Positions 27,803 through 37,733 of a stretch of DNA of 64,000 nt are shown one piece after another. The position numbers were made by a program, and so were the translations under genes. A model generated the notes under the pieces. The model worked only from the letters and a program-made list of their open reading frames with translations. It did no database searches and was not told where the DNA came from. Origin of the DNA: Cellulophaga sp. RHA19 (GTDB lineage: Bacteria; Bacteroidota; Bacteroidia; Flavobacteriales; Flavobacteriaceae); NCBI RefSeq assembly GCF_002813425.1, contig NZ_PHUL01000001.1, positions 62,001-126,000 of the forward strand. The letters are read 5' to 3'. Every line of letters starts with the position of its first letter. Positions within the stretch are counted from its first letter, which is position 1.

Positions 27803-28679
27803 CTTCTTTTATTTTTATACGTCTAACAAAGATCGTTTGTGTGTTGGTAATGTTATTTTCTGTTCCTGTTTTTTCTGCATCTAAAACGCGAGTAAACAAC
27901 GGAAACTTAAACCACTTGGATGTGTAAAAAATCCACCCCATTTCATCACCACTTTCATCTTCTGTTTTTATAACATCTTGTGGAAACCTAACATTTTGAT
28001 CCTCTATAAACCTATTAAACCATTTTCCTAAAATCACTTCTGTAGGCAACTTTACCATAAATGACGAATAATCTTTGTCTGTAGGAGATCTTTTAACTTT
28101 AACCGTTACCTGTATAAGTGTAAAAGTATCTATCTTATCCCAATACAAATCACTATTTGTATCATGCTCTACACGCCAAGATTTAAAAAATGGTGGAGAT
28201 ATTTTTAAAAAAGAGTCTCTTGCCATTACATAAAATATAGGAACAATAAACCACAACACAGAAGACATTGCCCAAATAGAATATGGCAACCCACTTAAAA
28301 TATTAAAAATTAAATAATATACCCATGCTGTTAAAATTATAATAGCAAAAGTTACAATTAAAAAGTATGTTTTATTGCCGTCTTTTTCTATTAAACCAAA
28401 GGAGTCAAATGTTTTAGTTTTTGTATAAAAAACCATACCAATTCCTAAAAACAAATACGTTAATGCAGTTATTAATAAACCACCCCAAACAAACTCATAC
28501 CTTAACAAGGCAAACAAGGATGGTAAAATTAGTATTAGTAACGATATTAGTATAAAAAAGATAACCTTTTTTATACGTAACTTCTTTTTAATTTTAGAAA
28601 ACTTAAGTACTAAAATTAAAAAAACCACCAATAAAGGGGCTAGTAAATATTTTAAAAAAAATGTAATTAATGTATCCAT
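27789..28679 (-). CDS. tssN: T6SS inner-membrane protein TssN
   Basis: The 296-residue protein has about five membrane segments in its first half (roughly residues 5-24, 38-60, 64-84, 104-127 and 133-150), then a soluble domain of about 130 residues. This is the TssN layout, specific to Bacteroidota T6SSiii, where TssJ, TssL and TssM are absent; TssN is thought to anchor the baseplate to the inner membrane. It sits between tssG and tssK, its standard place. The soluble half should face the cytoplasm and contact TssK, by inference. Confidence 0.85.
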   Translation of the reverse strand: MDTLITFFLKYLLAPLLVVFLILVLKFSKIKKKLRIKKVIFFILISLLILILPSLFALLRYEFVWGGLLITALTYLFLGIGMVFYTKTKTFDSFGLIEKDGNKTYFLIVTFAIIILTAWVYYLIFNILSGLPYSIWAMSSVLWFIVPIFYVMARDSFLKISPPFFKSWRVEHDTNSDLYWDKIDTFTLIQVTVKVKRSPTDKDYSSFMVKLPTEVILGKWFNRFIEDQNVRFPQDVIKTEDESGDEMGWIFYTSKWFKFPLFTRVLDAEKTGTENNITNTQTIFVRRIKIKEDENE

Positions 28680-28709
28680 TTCATCTGTATTTTATATCCT
28701 TAACATTAA

Positions 28710-29639
28710 TTAATTTAAATAAGTGTCATAACCTAAATATTTGTTATTTAAAGCAAAATCTAACTTACCCGTTAAATGGTAAGTTACAAATATTTCTCTA
28801 TTTGAAATAATTAAAAAACTCAAAATTGTTTTAACATTATCAATGTTTTTTAAAAGAGTATTATAGTTATCTATAGGCTCATCTAACAGTATGCAAGCAG
28901 TGATGTCATCTACTTCACTTTTTACATTTCCGTGCAAACCAAAATCTATACCCAACAAACTATTGCCTAGGTTATTATACGGAATTTGCTTAAAAATTTT
29001 AGGTGTATATTTTAATTCTATCTTAAAATCTAGCACTTCATAAATTAAATCTTCAATAACGGGAAGATTCTCTTTTAATTGCTCAGAATTGCATAATTTA
29101 AAGAATAACTTAAATAATTTTACTTTAGGTATTTCTAATTTAGCATCTAAAATTTTTTGTGCAATTCTAAAAAGGTTTTCATTAGAGCTGTCATCTGTTA
29201 AAAAGTTAAGATGCCTATTTACAATTTTAGAACTTTCTTTAAAAAGATCTGTATCAAAAGCTTGAAAAAAGTTTATATTTCTTACCTCTCTCCTTTTATT
29301 TTCCTTTATAGCTTCTACCACCTCTTTATTGCTCATAGATGGTGTACTAATAACTAATGGATGAAATAAAATTTCTGGAAGTTGATGATAAATACTATTT
29401 CTGCTTAAATGCAATACTAAAAACTCTTTATAACTATTGGTTATACTTTTATATAAAGTTGTAACGTCTAAAATGTCTTTAGATAACGCACGGCTGTTCA
29501 TACCACTGTTTTCTACAATAAGCATTTCATCTAAATCTTTATCTAAAATAAACTTTAGCTCCTCATAAAAAACTTCTGCTACAAAATCTGCTGTATTATT
29601 TCTTTTTAAAGAGTCTATGTTAAATTCTTCTTCTAACAT
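28710..29639 (-). CDS. tssG: T6SS baseplate protein TssG
   Basis: The 309-residue protein is divergent in sequence but has the TssG position directly after tssH in the operon and the typical features near its middle and end: the EIPKVKLFKLFFKL helix and GIDFGLHGNVKSEVDDITACILLDEP near residue 230, the conserved core. TssG pairs with two TssF copies to build each baseplate wedge. The gene overlaps tssH by seven bases. Identification relies on order and size more than on strong motifs. Confidence 0.7.
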   Translation of the reverse strand: MLEEEFNIDSLKRNNTADFVAEVFYEELKFILDKDLDEMLIVENSGMNSRALSKDILDVTTLYKSITNSYKEFLVLHLSRNSIYHQLPEILFHPLVISTPSMSNKEVVEAIKENKRREVRNINFFQAFDTDLFKESSKIVNRHLNFLTDDSSNENLFRIAQKILDAKLEIPKVKLFKLFFKLCNSEQLKENLPVIEDLIYEVLDFKIELKYTPKIFKQIPYNNLGNSLLGIDFGLHGNVKSEVDDITACILLDEPIDNYNTLLKNIDNVKTILSFLIISNREIFVTYHLTGKLDFALNNKYLGYDTYLN

Positions 29640-32071
29640 TTATCCCAAATTAGTTGTTCATCACTATAGTTTAGGATTATTTTATCACCAGGAACTATTT
29701 GTTCAGAAATAATAAATTTAGAAACTACCTTTTTAATATAATTCCTAATTACGCCACCAATTGGTCTTGCACCATATTTTTTAGAATATCCTTTTTGCGC
29801 AAGAAAAGCTAAAGCTTCCTCTGATAATTCTAAAGAAATATCTTTTTGATCTAAAAGTTGTTTTTGCAGATTAGCAAAGTGTAATTTAAAAATGTCTTTT
29901 GCTATTTTTTCATTAATAGGAGAAAATGGTACAACCTCTGTTAACCTTCCTAAAAATTCTGGTCTAAAATGTTTGCTCATCACCTCTATTAATTGATTAG
30001 ATGATGGTTTAGTCCCCTGCTCTATTTGTTCTGCAATCCATTGGCTACCAATGTTAGACGTAAATATTATTATGGCATTAGAAAAATCTCCACTTCTACC
30101 TAATTTATCATGTATTGTACCTTCATCCATAATTTGAAGAAAAACGTCATACACAGAACTGTGTGCTTTTTCTATTTCATCAAAAAGCACTACCGAATAT
30201 GGTTTTTGTCTAATTTTATTAACTAGCATACCACCTTCTTCATACCCAACATAGCCTGGAGGTGCACCATATAATAATGCAGCAGAATGCTCTTCTTTAA
30301 ATTCAGACATATCAAATCTAATCATAGCAGTTTCATCATCAAAAAGCAGTTCTGCTAAAGACTTGGTAAGCTCTGTTTTACCGGTTCCTGTGGGTCCTAA
30401 AAAGAAAAAAGACCCAATTGGCTGTTTAGGGTTACCTAACCCACTCCTAGATTCTATAATAGCGTCAGACAATGTTTGTATAGCACTTTCTTGACCTTTT
30501 ACTCGCTCTTGGAGTTTATCTTCTATTCCTAATATTTTCTCTTTCTCTTCTGCTTGAATTTTTCCCAAAGGAATACCAGATATATCTGCAACAATAGATT
30601 CTATTTCTGTAGACTTAACTACCTCTATTTTTTCTGATGCTATATCTTCTAAAATTGCCAATAACTTATGTATTTTTTCTAAACCAATAGCAACAGTATC
30701 ATCTTCTAAAAGAACTAAATTCTCTACTACTTTTGCGGTTAAAACAACACTTATTTTTTTAAAAATTGTTTTAAATAGCAACTCTAAATCACCTTTTACA
30801 ACAACATCAGCTTCTTCTATTGCTTTTAGTGCTTGCTTAAATTTTTCTACCTCTTTCTGAGCATTTTTATTACTCATTTTTACAGCAGCTAAAGTTCTAT
30901 CTAACAAATCTATAGCACCATAAGGCAGTTTGTTTTCTTTAAAATATCTTTTAGATAGTTTTATAGTTTCTTTTAAAGCTTGGTCAGAAATTTTAATATC
31001 GTAAATACCTTGTAATCGTATTTGGTGTTTTTCTAAACATTTTAATAATAAAAATTGATCTAACTCCTCTAAAAAAACCATCTCTAACTTACTATTTATA
31101 GGATGTTTTTCTATGTTTTTTCTGTAAGCATCTGAGGTAATTGTAAATACTAGGTTTGTTGAGCCTTCTGCCAACTGTGCATTTAAAATATTTGTTACTA
31201 AACTAGATTTACCTGATGTATTTTCTAATAAAATTTGAAGATCATCTATAACTAATACTGTTTGTGTTTCTAGCTTGTGTAATTTTTCAAACAGTTCTAC
31301 AATTTTTTTAGATATTTCATTCTCAGATCCACTGCTAGCCAATAGTTTTGATACGTTTAAACCAAAGACTAACGTATTTCTTATAGCTTCATCTTCATTA
31401 TTTGCTAACTCGGTAACAAAAGACTTTACAACTGCGGTTTTACCAACACCAGAATCTCCAATTAATAAGGTTCCTTTGTTTTCTGATCTTTCTAAATTTT
31501 CTAATATAGATCTAACCTCTTTTTCTCTACCTATTATTAAAGCACCTTCTTTTGTTATTTTTTCTGTTTTAAGATTTACAGAAAATGGTGTAGAAGAAAC
31601 TACTTGGTTTTCTGCATCTGAACCTGATAATAAATTTAGCTTTGGTACATTGTATTGGTTTAGCACATCATTTTCATTAACACCCAAAGAATCTATCTGA
31701 GCTTTAGAGTACACTACACCTTCTCTAATAACAGCTGTAAAAACACAAATAGGATCTATAAAATCTGTTCCTAATTTAATTTTAGAACGTATAGCATCTT
31801 CTAGCACTATTTGCACTTCACTATCTTGCATTGTTTCTTCGTCAAACTCTGTGGTAGGTGTATACATTTCTCTTCTTACCTCAAACCACTCTGCTATGTA
31901 ACCAATATCTTTACCTAAGCTTTCTAAAATTTCTTTAAGACCGGTTGGTTCTATAAGCATAGCCATAACTAAATGAGCTACACCATATGAAGTATGCTTA
32001 TCATTATTAGCATTATGTTTGGCCATTTTCATAGCCGAAATTAATCCTTGACTAAAATCTAATTCTTTCAT
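29633..32071 (-). CDS. tssH: T6SS sheath-recycling ATPase TssH (ClpV)
   Basis: The 812-residue protein has the ClpV plan: a Clp N-domain (about 1-150), a first AAA+ module with Walker A GDSGVGKT at residues 205-212, a middle region, and a second AAA+ module with GPTGTGKT near residue 558 and a C-terminal D2-small domain. ClpV hexamers unfold contracted TssB/TssC sheath so that it can be reused. Its place inside an operon of baseplate genes distinguishes it from the housekeeping ClpB/ClpC. The first nucleotide-binding module seems shortened compared with ClpB. Confidence 0.95.
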   Translation of the reverse strand: MKELDFSQGLISAMKMAKHNANNDKHTSYGVAHLVMAMLIEPTGLKEILESLGKDIGYIAEWFEVRREMYTPTTEFDEETMQDSEVQIVLEDAIRSKIKLGTDFIDPICVFTAVIREGVVYSKAQIDSLGVNENDVLNQYNVPKLNLLSGSDAENQVVSSTPFSVNLKTEKITKEGALIIGREKEVRSILENLERSENKGTLLIGDSGVGKTAVVKSFVTELANNEDEAIRNTLVFGLNVSKLLASSGSENEISKKIVELFEKLHKLETQTVLVIDDLQILLENTSGKSSLVTNILNAQLAEGSTNLVFTITSDAYRKNIEKHPINSKLEMVFLEELDQFLLLKCLEKHQIRLQGIYDIKISDQALKETIKLSKRYFKENKLPYGAIDLLDRTLAAVKMSNKNAQKEVEKFKQALKAIEEADVVVKGDLELLFKTIFKKISVVLTAKVVENLVLLEDDTVAIGLEKIHKLLAILEDIASEKIEVVKSTEIESIVADISGIPLGKIQAEEKEKILGIEDKLQERVKGQESAIQTLSDAIIESRSGLGNPKQPIGSFFFLGPTGTGKTELTKSLAELLFDDETAMIRFDMSEFKEEHSAALLYGAPPGYVGYEEGGMLVNKIRQKPYSVVLFDEIEKAHSSVYDVFLQIMDEGTIHDKLGRSGDFSNAIIIFTSNIGSQWIAEQIEQGTKPSSNQLIEVMSKHFRPEFLGRLTEVVPFSPINEKIAKDIFKLHFANLQKQLLDQKDISLELSEEALAFLAQKGYSKKYGARPIGGVIRNYIKKVVSKFIISEQIVPGDKIILNYSDEQLIWDKC

Positions 32072-32076
32072 AGTTA

Positions 32077-33849
32077 TTACTGAATTACTACTTTATACGG
32101 AATGTTACTGATTGACTTATTTGTCAATTCATTTTCAAAATAAACACCTAATCTATCTAAATCTTGTTTAGATGAAAATAAAGTGTTTAATGTAATTAAA
32201 ACATCTGTTGTTCTTATTATTCCTTTTTTCTTTTCTTTTGAAATTTGTGCTCCTGGTTGTATTTGTATGTTAGATACGTAGTTACCTATTTGCTGATTTA
32301 TAAAACTTTTTACATCTGCCTTAGAAACTATACGTTCTTTTGTAAGCAAGCCATACCTTAAACTATCTACCTGTTCTCTTTCTCCTTTTCTAATTTTACC
32401 ACCAACAGTAGTTGTTAACAAGCGAGTTTTTTTCATATCAAACTCATTAGTGGCATATTGATTAAATGTACTTTGTTCATTAAAATCATTAGCCAAATCT
32501 GCATTACTTGTCCAATATTCTATTTCATAATTGGTTGCATTAGGAAAAGGGTAGGTTAATAAAAATGTACTTTCAGACACATCTATATCTTTTACTTTAT
32601 CTATTGCTTTTTGCTCTAGCAAGTCTAGCTGTTTTATTAATTCTTCTAAGTAAGTATCTAACCTTTCAGGATTCATAGCTGCATATGCATTACCTTCTTC
32701 TCTAATAGATTGTGTTACCTTATTTATTAAAACTTTTGCGCTTCTAGTATCAAACTTTTCTATATCTCCAAAATAGAGAGAGTATGTACCGTTTCTTCTA
32801 TTTTCATAATCGTTTAAAATATTCTTTAAATATTTTCCATTATCATCTTGAGCAGATTTAACATTTAAAAAATAGTTTTTATGCTCACATGGGAGAGATA
32901 CTATTCTTCCGTTTTTACTATAATTGTGCTGTTTATAAACTCTTTGCCTATTAACTACAGGAACGGTGTTAAGAGAAACATTAAATTGTTCTATTTTTTG
33001 CTTATCAAAAATTTCTGGCAGCTTAATTTTTATCCAAAAAAGACTTTGATCATAATCTATGTCCTCTACTTCCTTTTTAGAGAACGGAAATAACTGGCTC
33101 AAAGACTTTTTTATATGAGTGCTACCTTCTAAATCTAAATCATAAAAATAATCCTTATAAAACGTAGTTATTTCTTCAGAATAATGTGTTTCATCAAGCT
33201 CATTAGAGTCAAAGTTACCCTTAGAACACCTTATATTAACTCTGTTTTCACCATTAACAGACATTGTATTTAAAAGAGGATACAAATTTAGATCTTCCAT
33301 TAATACGGTTAAGGATAAACGGTCTAATTTATGAAGCTTTTCTTGGTCAATTTCTATACCTAACCATAGTGTATTGTCTTCTACTCTATTTTCTTTATCA
33401 AAAAAAGTATTACTAATAGCCTCGTTATTAATATACTGTACCAACTGCGTATTGTACAACTTATATTTTACTGCTGCATTATGTACGGTACTATTTACTA
33501 GAGGCGTAAAAAAGACACTTAAGTTATCTTTACCATAACTACTAGTATTTACATAAAAATGATTATCTGGAGTAACAGTATATGTTTCCTCATTAGGGTA
33601 CATTAGCATTAAAGCATGTGCAGGCATTGGAGAAGACCACTTACTACTTAATAATATTCTAGATAACCTGTGAAGCAGCTGGGTATCAGACAATTTAATT
33701 TCTTGATGTAGCTTTGCTTTTTCATAAGCAAAAACATCTATTAAAAGGTCTATTAAGGGGTCTATGCTATTAGCCTCTTTTATACCCCATAACTCCATAG
33801 AGCGTTCTAACATCCTTTTTTTCAATGTTAAAAATGTTTGGTCTCTCAT
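32077..33849 (-). CDS. tssF: T6SS baseplate protein TssF
   Basis: The 590-residue protein starts MRDQTFLTLKKRMLERSMELWGIKEANSIDPLIDLLIDVFAYE, the conserved TssF opening in which a helical bundle is followed by a long beta-rich body (KIKLPEIFDKQ near residue 270). TssF dimerises around TssG in the wedge. It lies five bases from tssH and six from tssE. Length fits the family (about 580-620). Confidence 0.88.
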   Translation of the reverse strand: MRDQTFLTLKKRMLERSMELWGIKEANSIDPLIDLLIDVFAYEKAKLHQEIKLSDTQLLHRLSRILLSSKWSSPMPAHALMLMYPNEETYTVTPDNHFYVNTSSYGKDNLSVFFTPLVNSTVHNAAVKYKLYNTQLVQYINNEAISNTFFDKENRVEDNTLWLGIEIDQEKLHKLDRLSLTVLMEDLNLYPLLNTMSVNGENRVNIRCSKGNFDSNELDETHYSEEITTFYKDYFYDLDLEGSTHIKKSLSQLFPFSKKEVEDIDYDQSLFWIKIKLPEIFDKQKIEQFNVSLNTVPVVNRQRVYKQHNYSKNGRIVSLPCEHKNYFLNVKSAQDDNGKYLKNILNDYENRRNGTYSLYFGDIEKFDTRSAKVLINKVTQSIREEGNAYAAMNPERLDTYLEELIKQLDLLEQKAIDKVKDIDVSESTFLLTYPFPNATNYEIEYWTSNADLANDFNEQSTFNQYATNEFDMKKTRLLTTTVGGKIRKGEREQVDSLRYGLLTKERIVSKADVKSFINQQIGNYVSNIQIQPGAQISKEKKKGIIRTTDVLITLNTLFSSKQDLDRLGVYFENELTNKSISNIPYKVVIQ

Positions 33850-33855
33850 ACTAAT

Positions 33856-34284
33856 TTATTGGGATAAAGGACTTATATATATTAAGGTATTAAAATTAAA
33901 ATCCATATCGTTTTCTATTAATTTTGCCTTTACAGCTATCTGTGATTTTCTGCGTATTTGTGTATTTTCACTACTAGATAAGTTATCATCAACCTCAGAC
34001 AAAACAACGGACACTTTAATATCTTTTAATCTAAATTCATATTTTTTTATGGCTTCAGTTAAAGAATTTTCTACCCGTTCTTCCCAATCTTTAATTCTTA
34101 CTAACTGACTAAATTCTAGCTCCCAAATTTGCGAACCAAAATCATCTCTACCTACAACTTCGCCGTATCTAGAGGTAATCATCATCATTATATGCTGCGC
34201 TATAGATTCAACTTTAGAACATCTATCTGCGCTTTTATTTGTTAAAATTTCAGAAAAATCTATTGGCAACTTTAAATAGTTCAT
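33856..34284 (-). CDS. tssE: T6SS baseplate protein TssE (gp25-like)
   Basis: The 142-residue protein is a gp25-like baseplate hub protein, with SIAQHIMMMITSRYGEVVGRDDFGSQIWEL near residues 26-55 and ENSLTEAIKKYEFRLKDI near residue 90; the glutamate in a conserved E-x-x-L-like helix follows the family pattern. TssE joins the sheath to the baseplate wedges. It is the first gene of the minus-strand operon, opposite tssB, and a -7 promoter element lies about 55 bases upstream. Confidence 0.85.
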   Translation of the reverse strand: MNYLKLPIDFSEILTNKSADRCSKVESIAQHIMMMITSRYGEVVGRDDFGSQIWELEFSQLVRIKDWEERVENSLTEAIKKYEFRLKDIKVSVVLSEVDDNLSSSENTQIRRKSQIAVKAKLIENDMDFNFNTLIYISPLSQ

Positions 34285-34338
34285 TAGTTTTATATCTTTA
34301 TCAGTAATATCTTACGCATGCACTTACAGTGTTTTAAA

Positions 34339-34346
34339 CAAATATA
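34339..34346 (-). promoter_or_regulatory. Candidate -7 element of the tssE-F-H-G-N-K operon
   Basis: The reverse strand reads TATATTTG, an exact TAnnTTTG, 55 bases before the tssE ATG. The -33 region has no clear TTG. This 144-base gap also holds the divergent start region of tssB, for which I find no such element. Confidence 0.45.
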
Positions 34347-34428
34347 ATTTTATTGTTTTAAATAAAAGAGGTATATTCATATTAAAATTATAAAAAACTA
34401 GATAACATTAATAAAAAAAATAGACAAT

Positions 34429-34884
34429 ATGGCAATGTATAATTATGGTATTGGGGGTAATGAAGTAAAGTTAGATGTAAACGAATCTATAGCAGACATC
34501 CCTTCTAACAGAACTTTATTGGTTCAAAAATTAACTGATGAAGCACCAGTTTCACCAGAGGCAATACATGGTTTACAAACAGTGGAGCAAGTTTTTGAAA
34601 AATTTTCTCCGTCTGTAAAATTAGAACACCAAGATGAAAACGGCAGTGAGGTAAGTGAGGTAATGAACTTTAAAAACATTGGAGATTTTGATTCTAAAAA
34701 AATTAAAGAGAACAGTGAATTTTTAAGTAAGTTAGATATTGAGAAAGAACAAAATGTAAAAATTTCTCGTCAACTATCTTCTAACAGAGCCCTTTTAAAG
34801 GCTTTAGAAAACCCTGACACTAAAAATGCACTTATTCAAATTTTAGAAGATTCTATTTCTGAAATTAAAAATGCTGAAAAATAA
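34429..34884 (+). CDS. tssB: T6SS sheath small subunit TssB
   Basis: The 151-residue protein matches TssB/VipA in size and layout, with GIGGNEVKLDVNESIADIPSNRTLLVQKLT at the start and a C-terminal helical part ending in NALIQILEDSISEIKNAEK. It pairs with TssC to build the contractile sheath. tssC follows after 18 bases, giving the usual two-gene order. The start ATG is preceded by an A-rich tract instead of a Shine-Dalgarno site. Confidence 0.9.
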   Translation: MAMYNYGIGGNEVKLDVNESIADIPSNRTLLVQKLTDEAPVSPEAIHGLQTVEQVFEKFSPSVKLEHQDENGSEVSEVMNFKNIGDFDSKKIKENSEFLSKLDIEKEQNVKISRQLSSNRALLKALENPDTKNALIQILEDSISEIKNAEK

Positions 34885-34902
34885 CGATCAAAAAATTAAA
34901 TA

Positions 34903-36270
34903 ATGGCAGAAAAGACTCAAACAAGTAAATCTATAGCTACACAAACTAAACAAGCTGAAACAGTAGATTTATCAGCTTCAATAGATTTATTAAAAGAATT
35001 TGGTGGTTTCTCTTTTTTAGAAAATGTAATTGATGGGTACACTAATCTTAACCCTAACAGAAAAGCAAGAAGAAATATATTTTTAACAGATGACCAATGG
35101 GAGTCTGAACGTAAAAATTTAACGAACAGATTAACTGTTTGGTTGGATCTTTTAAAGAGCGACAAAAACAGTGAAGAAATGCGTGACATTGCCAAAGAAA
35201 AGGCACTTAAAGTAGGAGAAGTCCTAAATGCTAATCTTAAGCAAGCATTAAAAAGAACTAAAGAATTAGAAACTTCTTACAGATCATTAGCACATTTCTA
35301 CAAAAATACAGAGAGTGACAAGGTTAAAAACGTAACTATTGTTAACGCTAGTATGCATCAATTAAAAGATTTAGATAATCCTTACTTTATAGATTATATA
35401 GGTAATGAGCTAAAACAAAATTTTGACAGACTAGATCTAAGACAAAACTATTCTTTATTAGTTATACCTGGTTATTTAGGAACTAATGCTATCCTAGATA
35501 AGTGGTCTAAAATAGCTTTTGACAACAAAACTGTTTTACTAACAGATTTTCAAGATTTAGAAACACCAGACGATGTTGTGGATCTTTTCTTTAACTCTAA
35601 CCATACCGGCGGAGACGTTTACAAATCTAATACACTAATGACTTGTAACTGGTTATTAGGAAGAAAAAAAGATGATATTGTTGGCGAGGAAGACAACTTA
35701 TATGTTCCTCCTTCTTCTGCACTTGCTGGTAAAATATACAGCACATTAATGTCACAAGTTGTAGCGGGTAAAAAGTTTGGTGGTATTAACGAAGTAGAAA
35801 GTGTACGTTTTGATCTTAAAAAGAGTGAAATCTCTGAGCTAGAAAAAATGGGATTAGTACCTATGGTTAATGAGTACAGTAAAGTTATGGCTTTTTCTGC
35901 TAAAACACTTTTTAACGGAGACAACCTAGGATTACAAACCTATTCTGTTGTTCGTGTATTTGATTATATTACAAAGGTATTATTTGACTTTTTAAACAGA
36001 AGAGCTTTTGAAAACTGGACTACCAGAACAGAGTCTGATTTAAGAAGCCAAATTGTTAAATTCTTAGATAGTATTCATGGACCAACAAAACTTATTGAGA
36101 AATTTAAGGTAATGAAAATAGAGCAAGATCCTAACCAAAAAGACAGAGTCTTAATAGATCTTCATATTACACCATATTTTCCTGCAAAAAGTTTTGTAAT
36201 ACAATTAGATGGTCACAAAGGAGATGGCCCAGAAGAGGCTGTTTGGCATAGTGAATATAACCAACAATAA
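34903..36270 (+). CDS. tssC: T6SS sheath large subunit TssC
   Basis: The 455-residue protein is TssC/VipB, with the conserved C-terminal stretch RRAFENWTTRTESDLRSQIVKFLDS near residue 366 and the sheath core before it. Contraction of TssBC drives the Hcp-VgrG spear. The N-terminus is shorter and more polar than in proteobacterial VipB, as in other subtype iii members. A strong terminator follows, so tssB-tssC form one unit. Confidence 0.93.
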   Translation: MAEKTQTSKSIATQTKQAETVDLSASIDLLKEFGGFSFLENVIDGYTNLNPNRKARRNIFLTDDQWESERKNLTNRLTVWLDLLKSDKNSEEMRDIAKEKALKVGEVLNANLKQALKRTKELETSYRSLAHFYKNTESDKVKNVTIVNASMHQLKDLDNPYFIDYIGNELKQNFDRLDLRQNYSLLVIPGYLGTNAILDKWSKIAFDNKTVLLTDFQDLETPDDVVDLFFNSNHTGGDVYKSNTLMTCNWLLGRKKDDIVGEEDNLYVPPSSALAGKIYSTLMSQVVAGKKFGGINEVESVRFDLKKSEISELEKMGLVPMVNEYSKVMAFSAKTLFNGDNLGLQTYSVVRVFDYITKVLFDFLNRRAFENWTTRTESDLRSQIVKFLDSIHGPTKLIEKFKVMKIEQDPNQKDRVLIDLHITPYFPAKSFVIQLDGHKGDGPEEAVWHSEYNQQ

Positions 36271-36279
36271 TAGCATACC

Positions 36280-36318
36280 AAGGAATGGTCTTTATATAAA
36301 GACCATTCCTTATTTAAT
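36280..36318 (+). terminator. Terminator after tssC
   Basis: A perfect stem AAGGAATGGTCTTTA / TAAAGACCATTCCTT is followed by TATTT. It is the strongest hairpin of the locus. Confidence 0.88.
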
Positions 36319-36787
36319 ACCCCAAAAAAACAATTAAAATTTAGTCCCAAATAGCAACTCTAAGACTATTTTAGATACTCCCCTTTTCTGCTAAATTTTA
36401 TTTTCCATAAAAAAACACTGAATTCAGTGAACATTAATTACTGTTAATTACCTGCAAACAGTAAAATTTTAATCTACAGTAAAAACAGACAAAAAAAACT
36501 GTTTTTTATGTAAATTTTATAGGAAAAATTAAATATCTTGGTCAAAAAAATTACAAAATATATTACACATAATTAATTTATAACTATTTATAAGTGGCCA
36601 CATACTAGTAAGTATAAATAGCAACTATTTTTATAAAAATAGTACTATTATAAAATTTTAATTATGTAGTAAGAAAAGACTTTATTAAAACCAGATAGCA
36701 CTACAAGTAAAACCGTAGGCAATTAATATTACAAAACAACTAACTAAACCCAAAATGGGTTGATTTTTTAAATACAAATTTTATTTA
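36319..36787. other. Gene-free AT-rich region before tssO
   Basis: No credible open frame or RNA gene. The only structure is a small hairpin at 36747-36761 (AACCC / GGGTT) followed by a T-run, 27 bases before the tssO ATG; it may be a leader or weak attenuator. I find no TAnnTTTG element. Confidence 0.4.
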
Positions 36788-37282
36788 ATGAAACCGTTAA
36801 ACTACATTAAAAGAAGAAAACAAATTTTAAAATTCTCTCTATACTTTAGTTTCCTAATAATTGTACTACTAGTATGCGGATCTTTTACCCTAAATACAGC
36901 AACTAAAGGAATTACACTCTTAAACGAAAAAAAGGCTAGCTACGATGCTATTTTTAACAAACAAGCACAACTCAACTACCAGTTAGAGGACATTTATAAA
37001 AACTTAAGTAGCCTAAAAAACAAGCAAAGAACACTAACAGAGCACAAGGAAATGCAAAAACTTATTTCTGACACTCGCTTAAGTTTAGAAAAAGAAATTA
37101 ACATTAATAAGCAAGACGCCAAACATTACGAGTTATACCAAGAACTATTTAAGCATTTAGGAGAAATACAATCTATAATGGATGTGTACAAAAAAGAAGA
37201 AAGTAAAAGATTGTACAACATTGACCAGTTAGAAAAATGCAAACAAAAATATAAAGAAATAAACTCTAACCAATTTAATTAA
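36788..37282 (+). CDS. tssO: T6SS inner-membrane protein TssO
   Basis: The 164-residue protein has one membrane segment (about residues 14-36) after a basic N-terminus (KRRKQ) and a long coiled-coil periplasmic part (about 45-150), rich in Lys, Glu and Leu. This is the TssO layout of T6SSiii, in which small single-pass proteins and TssN make the envelope complex. It opens a four-gene operon with gaps of two bases or less. TssO identity comes from size, topology and gene order. Confidence 0.7.
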   Translation: MKPLNYIKRRKQILKFSLYFSFLIIVLLVCGSFTLNTATKGITLLNEKKASYDAIFNKQAQLNYQLEDIYKNLSSLKNKQRTLTEHKEMQKLISDTRLSLEKEININKQDAKHYELYQELFKHLGEIQSIMDVYKKEESKRLYNIDQLEKCKQKYKEINSNQFN

Positions 37283-37284
37283 CT

Positions 37285-37731
37285 ATGCAACTAAATGAAA
37301 ATTCTTGGCGAAAAATTAGGTTCACACTATTTTTCTCCTGGGTCGTAGGTATCCTGTTTGTAATAATTGTCAATTTCTTTATTTCGGTTCCTGTTTTAGA
37401 GAGTAAAGAGATAATGAGCGACATTAGAAATTCCGAAGAAATTTTAAGTGCTCAAAAAAAATACATTACGCAAGTTGTTACTTTACACGACACTATAAAA
37501 ACTATAGAGTTTGATATTAATCAAGTACAAAGAATTGATGGCATTAAAAGAGATATTTATGCACTTGAAGACATTTACAAAATAAACAACAAGAACAACA
37601 AGTATAGTTTTGGACAACAATCATCTAGAATATTAAAAATATACTTTGATATTAATGAAGCACTGAACAAATCAATGAAAAACAACAAATTGATAGAAAA
37701 GAACCTAAATGAATGTAAAGCAAATATATAG
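37285..37731 (+). CDS. Second single-pass T6SS envelope protein (TssO-like)
   Basis: The 148-residue protein has the same topology as the preceding one: basic N-terminus, one membrane segment (about 12-34), then a periplasmic coiled-coil segment. Sequence similarity to its neighbour is weak. It starts two bases after tssO. In published subtype iii loci this place is occupied by another of the TssO-TssR group, so I call it a TssO-like or TssP-type component without choosing between names. Confidence 0.55.
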   Translation: MQLNENSWRKIRFTLFFSWVVGILFVIIVNFFISVPVLESKEIMSDIRNSEEILSAQKKYITQVVTLHDTIKTIEFDINQVQRIDGIKRDIYALEDIYKINNKNNKYSFGQQSSRILKIYFDINEALNKSMKNNKLIEKNLNECKANI

Positions 37732-37733
37732 AC

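Noticed and set aside
29633..32071. Housekeeping ClpB
   Set aside because: Position in an operon with tssE, F, G, N and K and the shorter length support TssH/ClpV.
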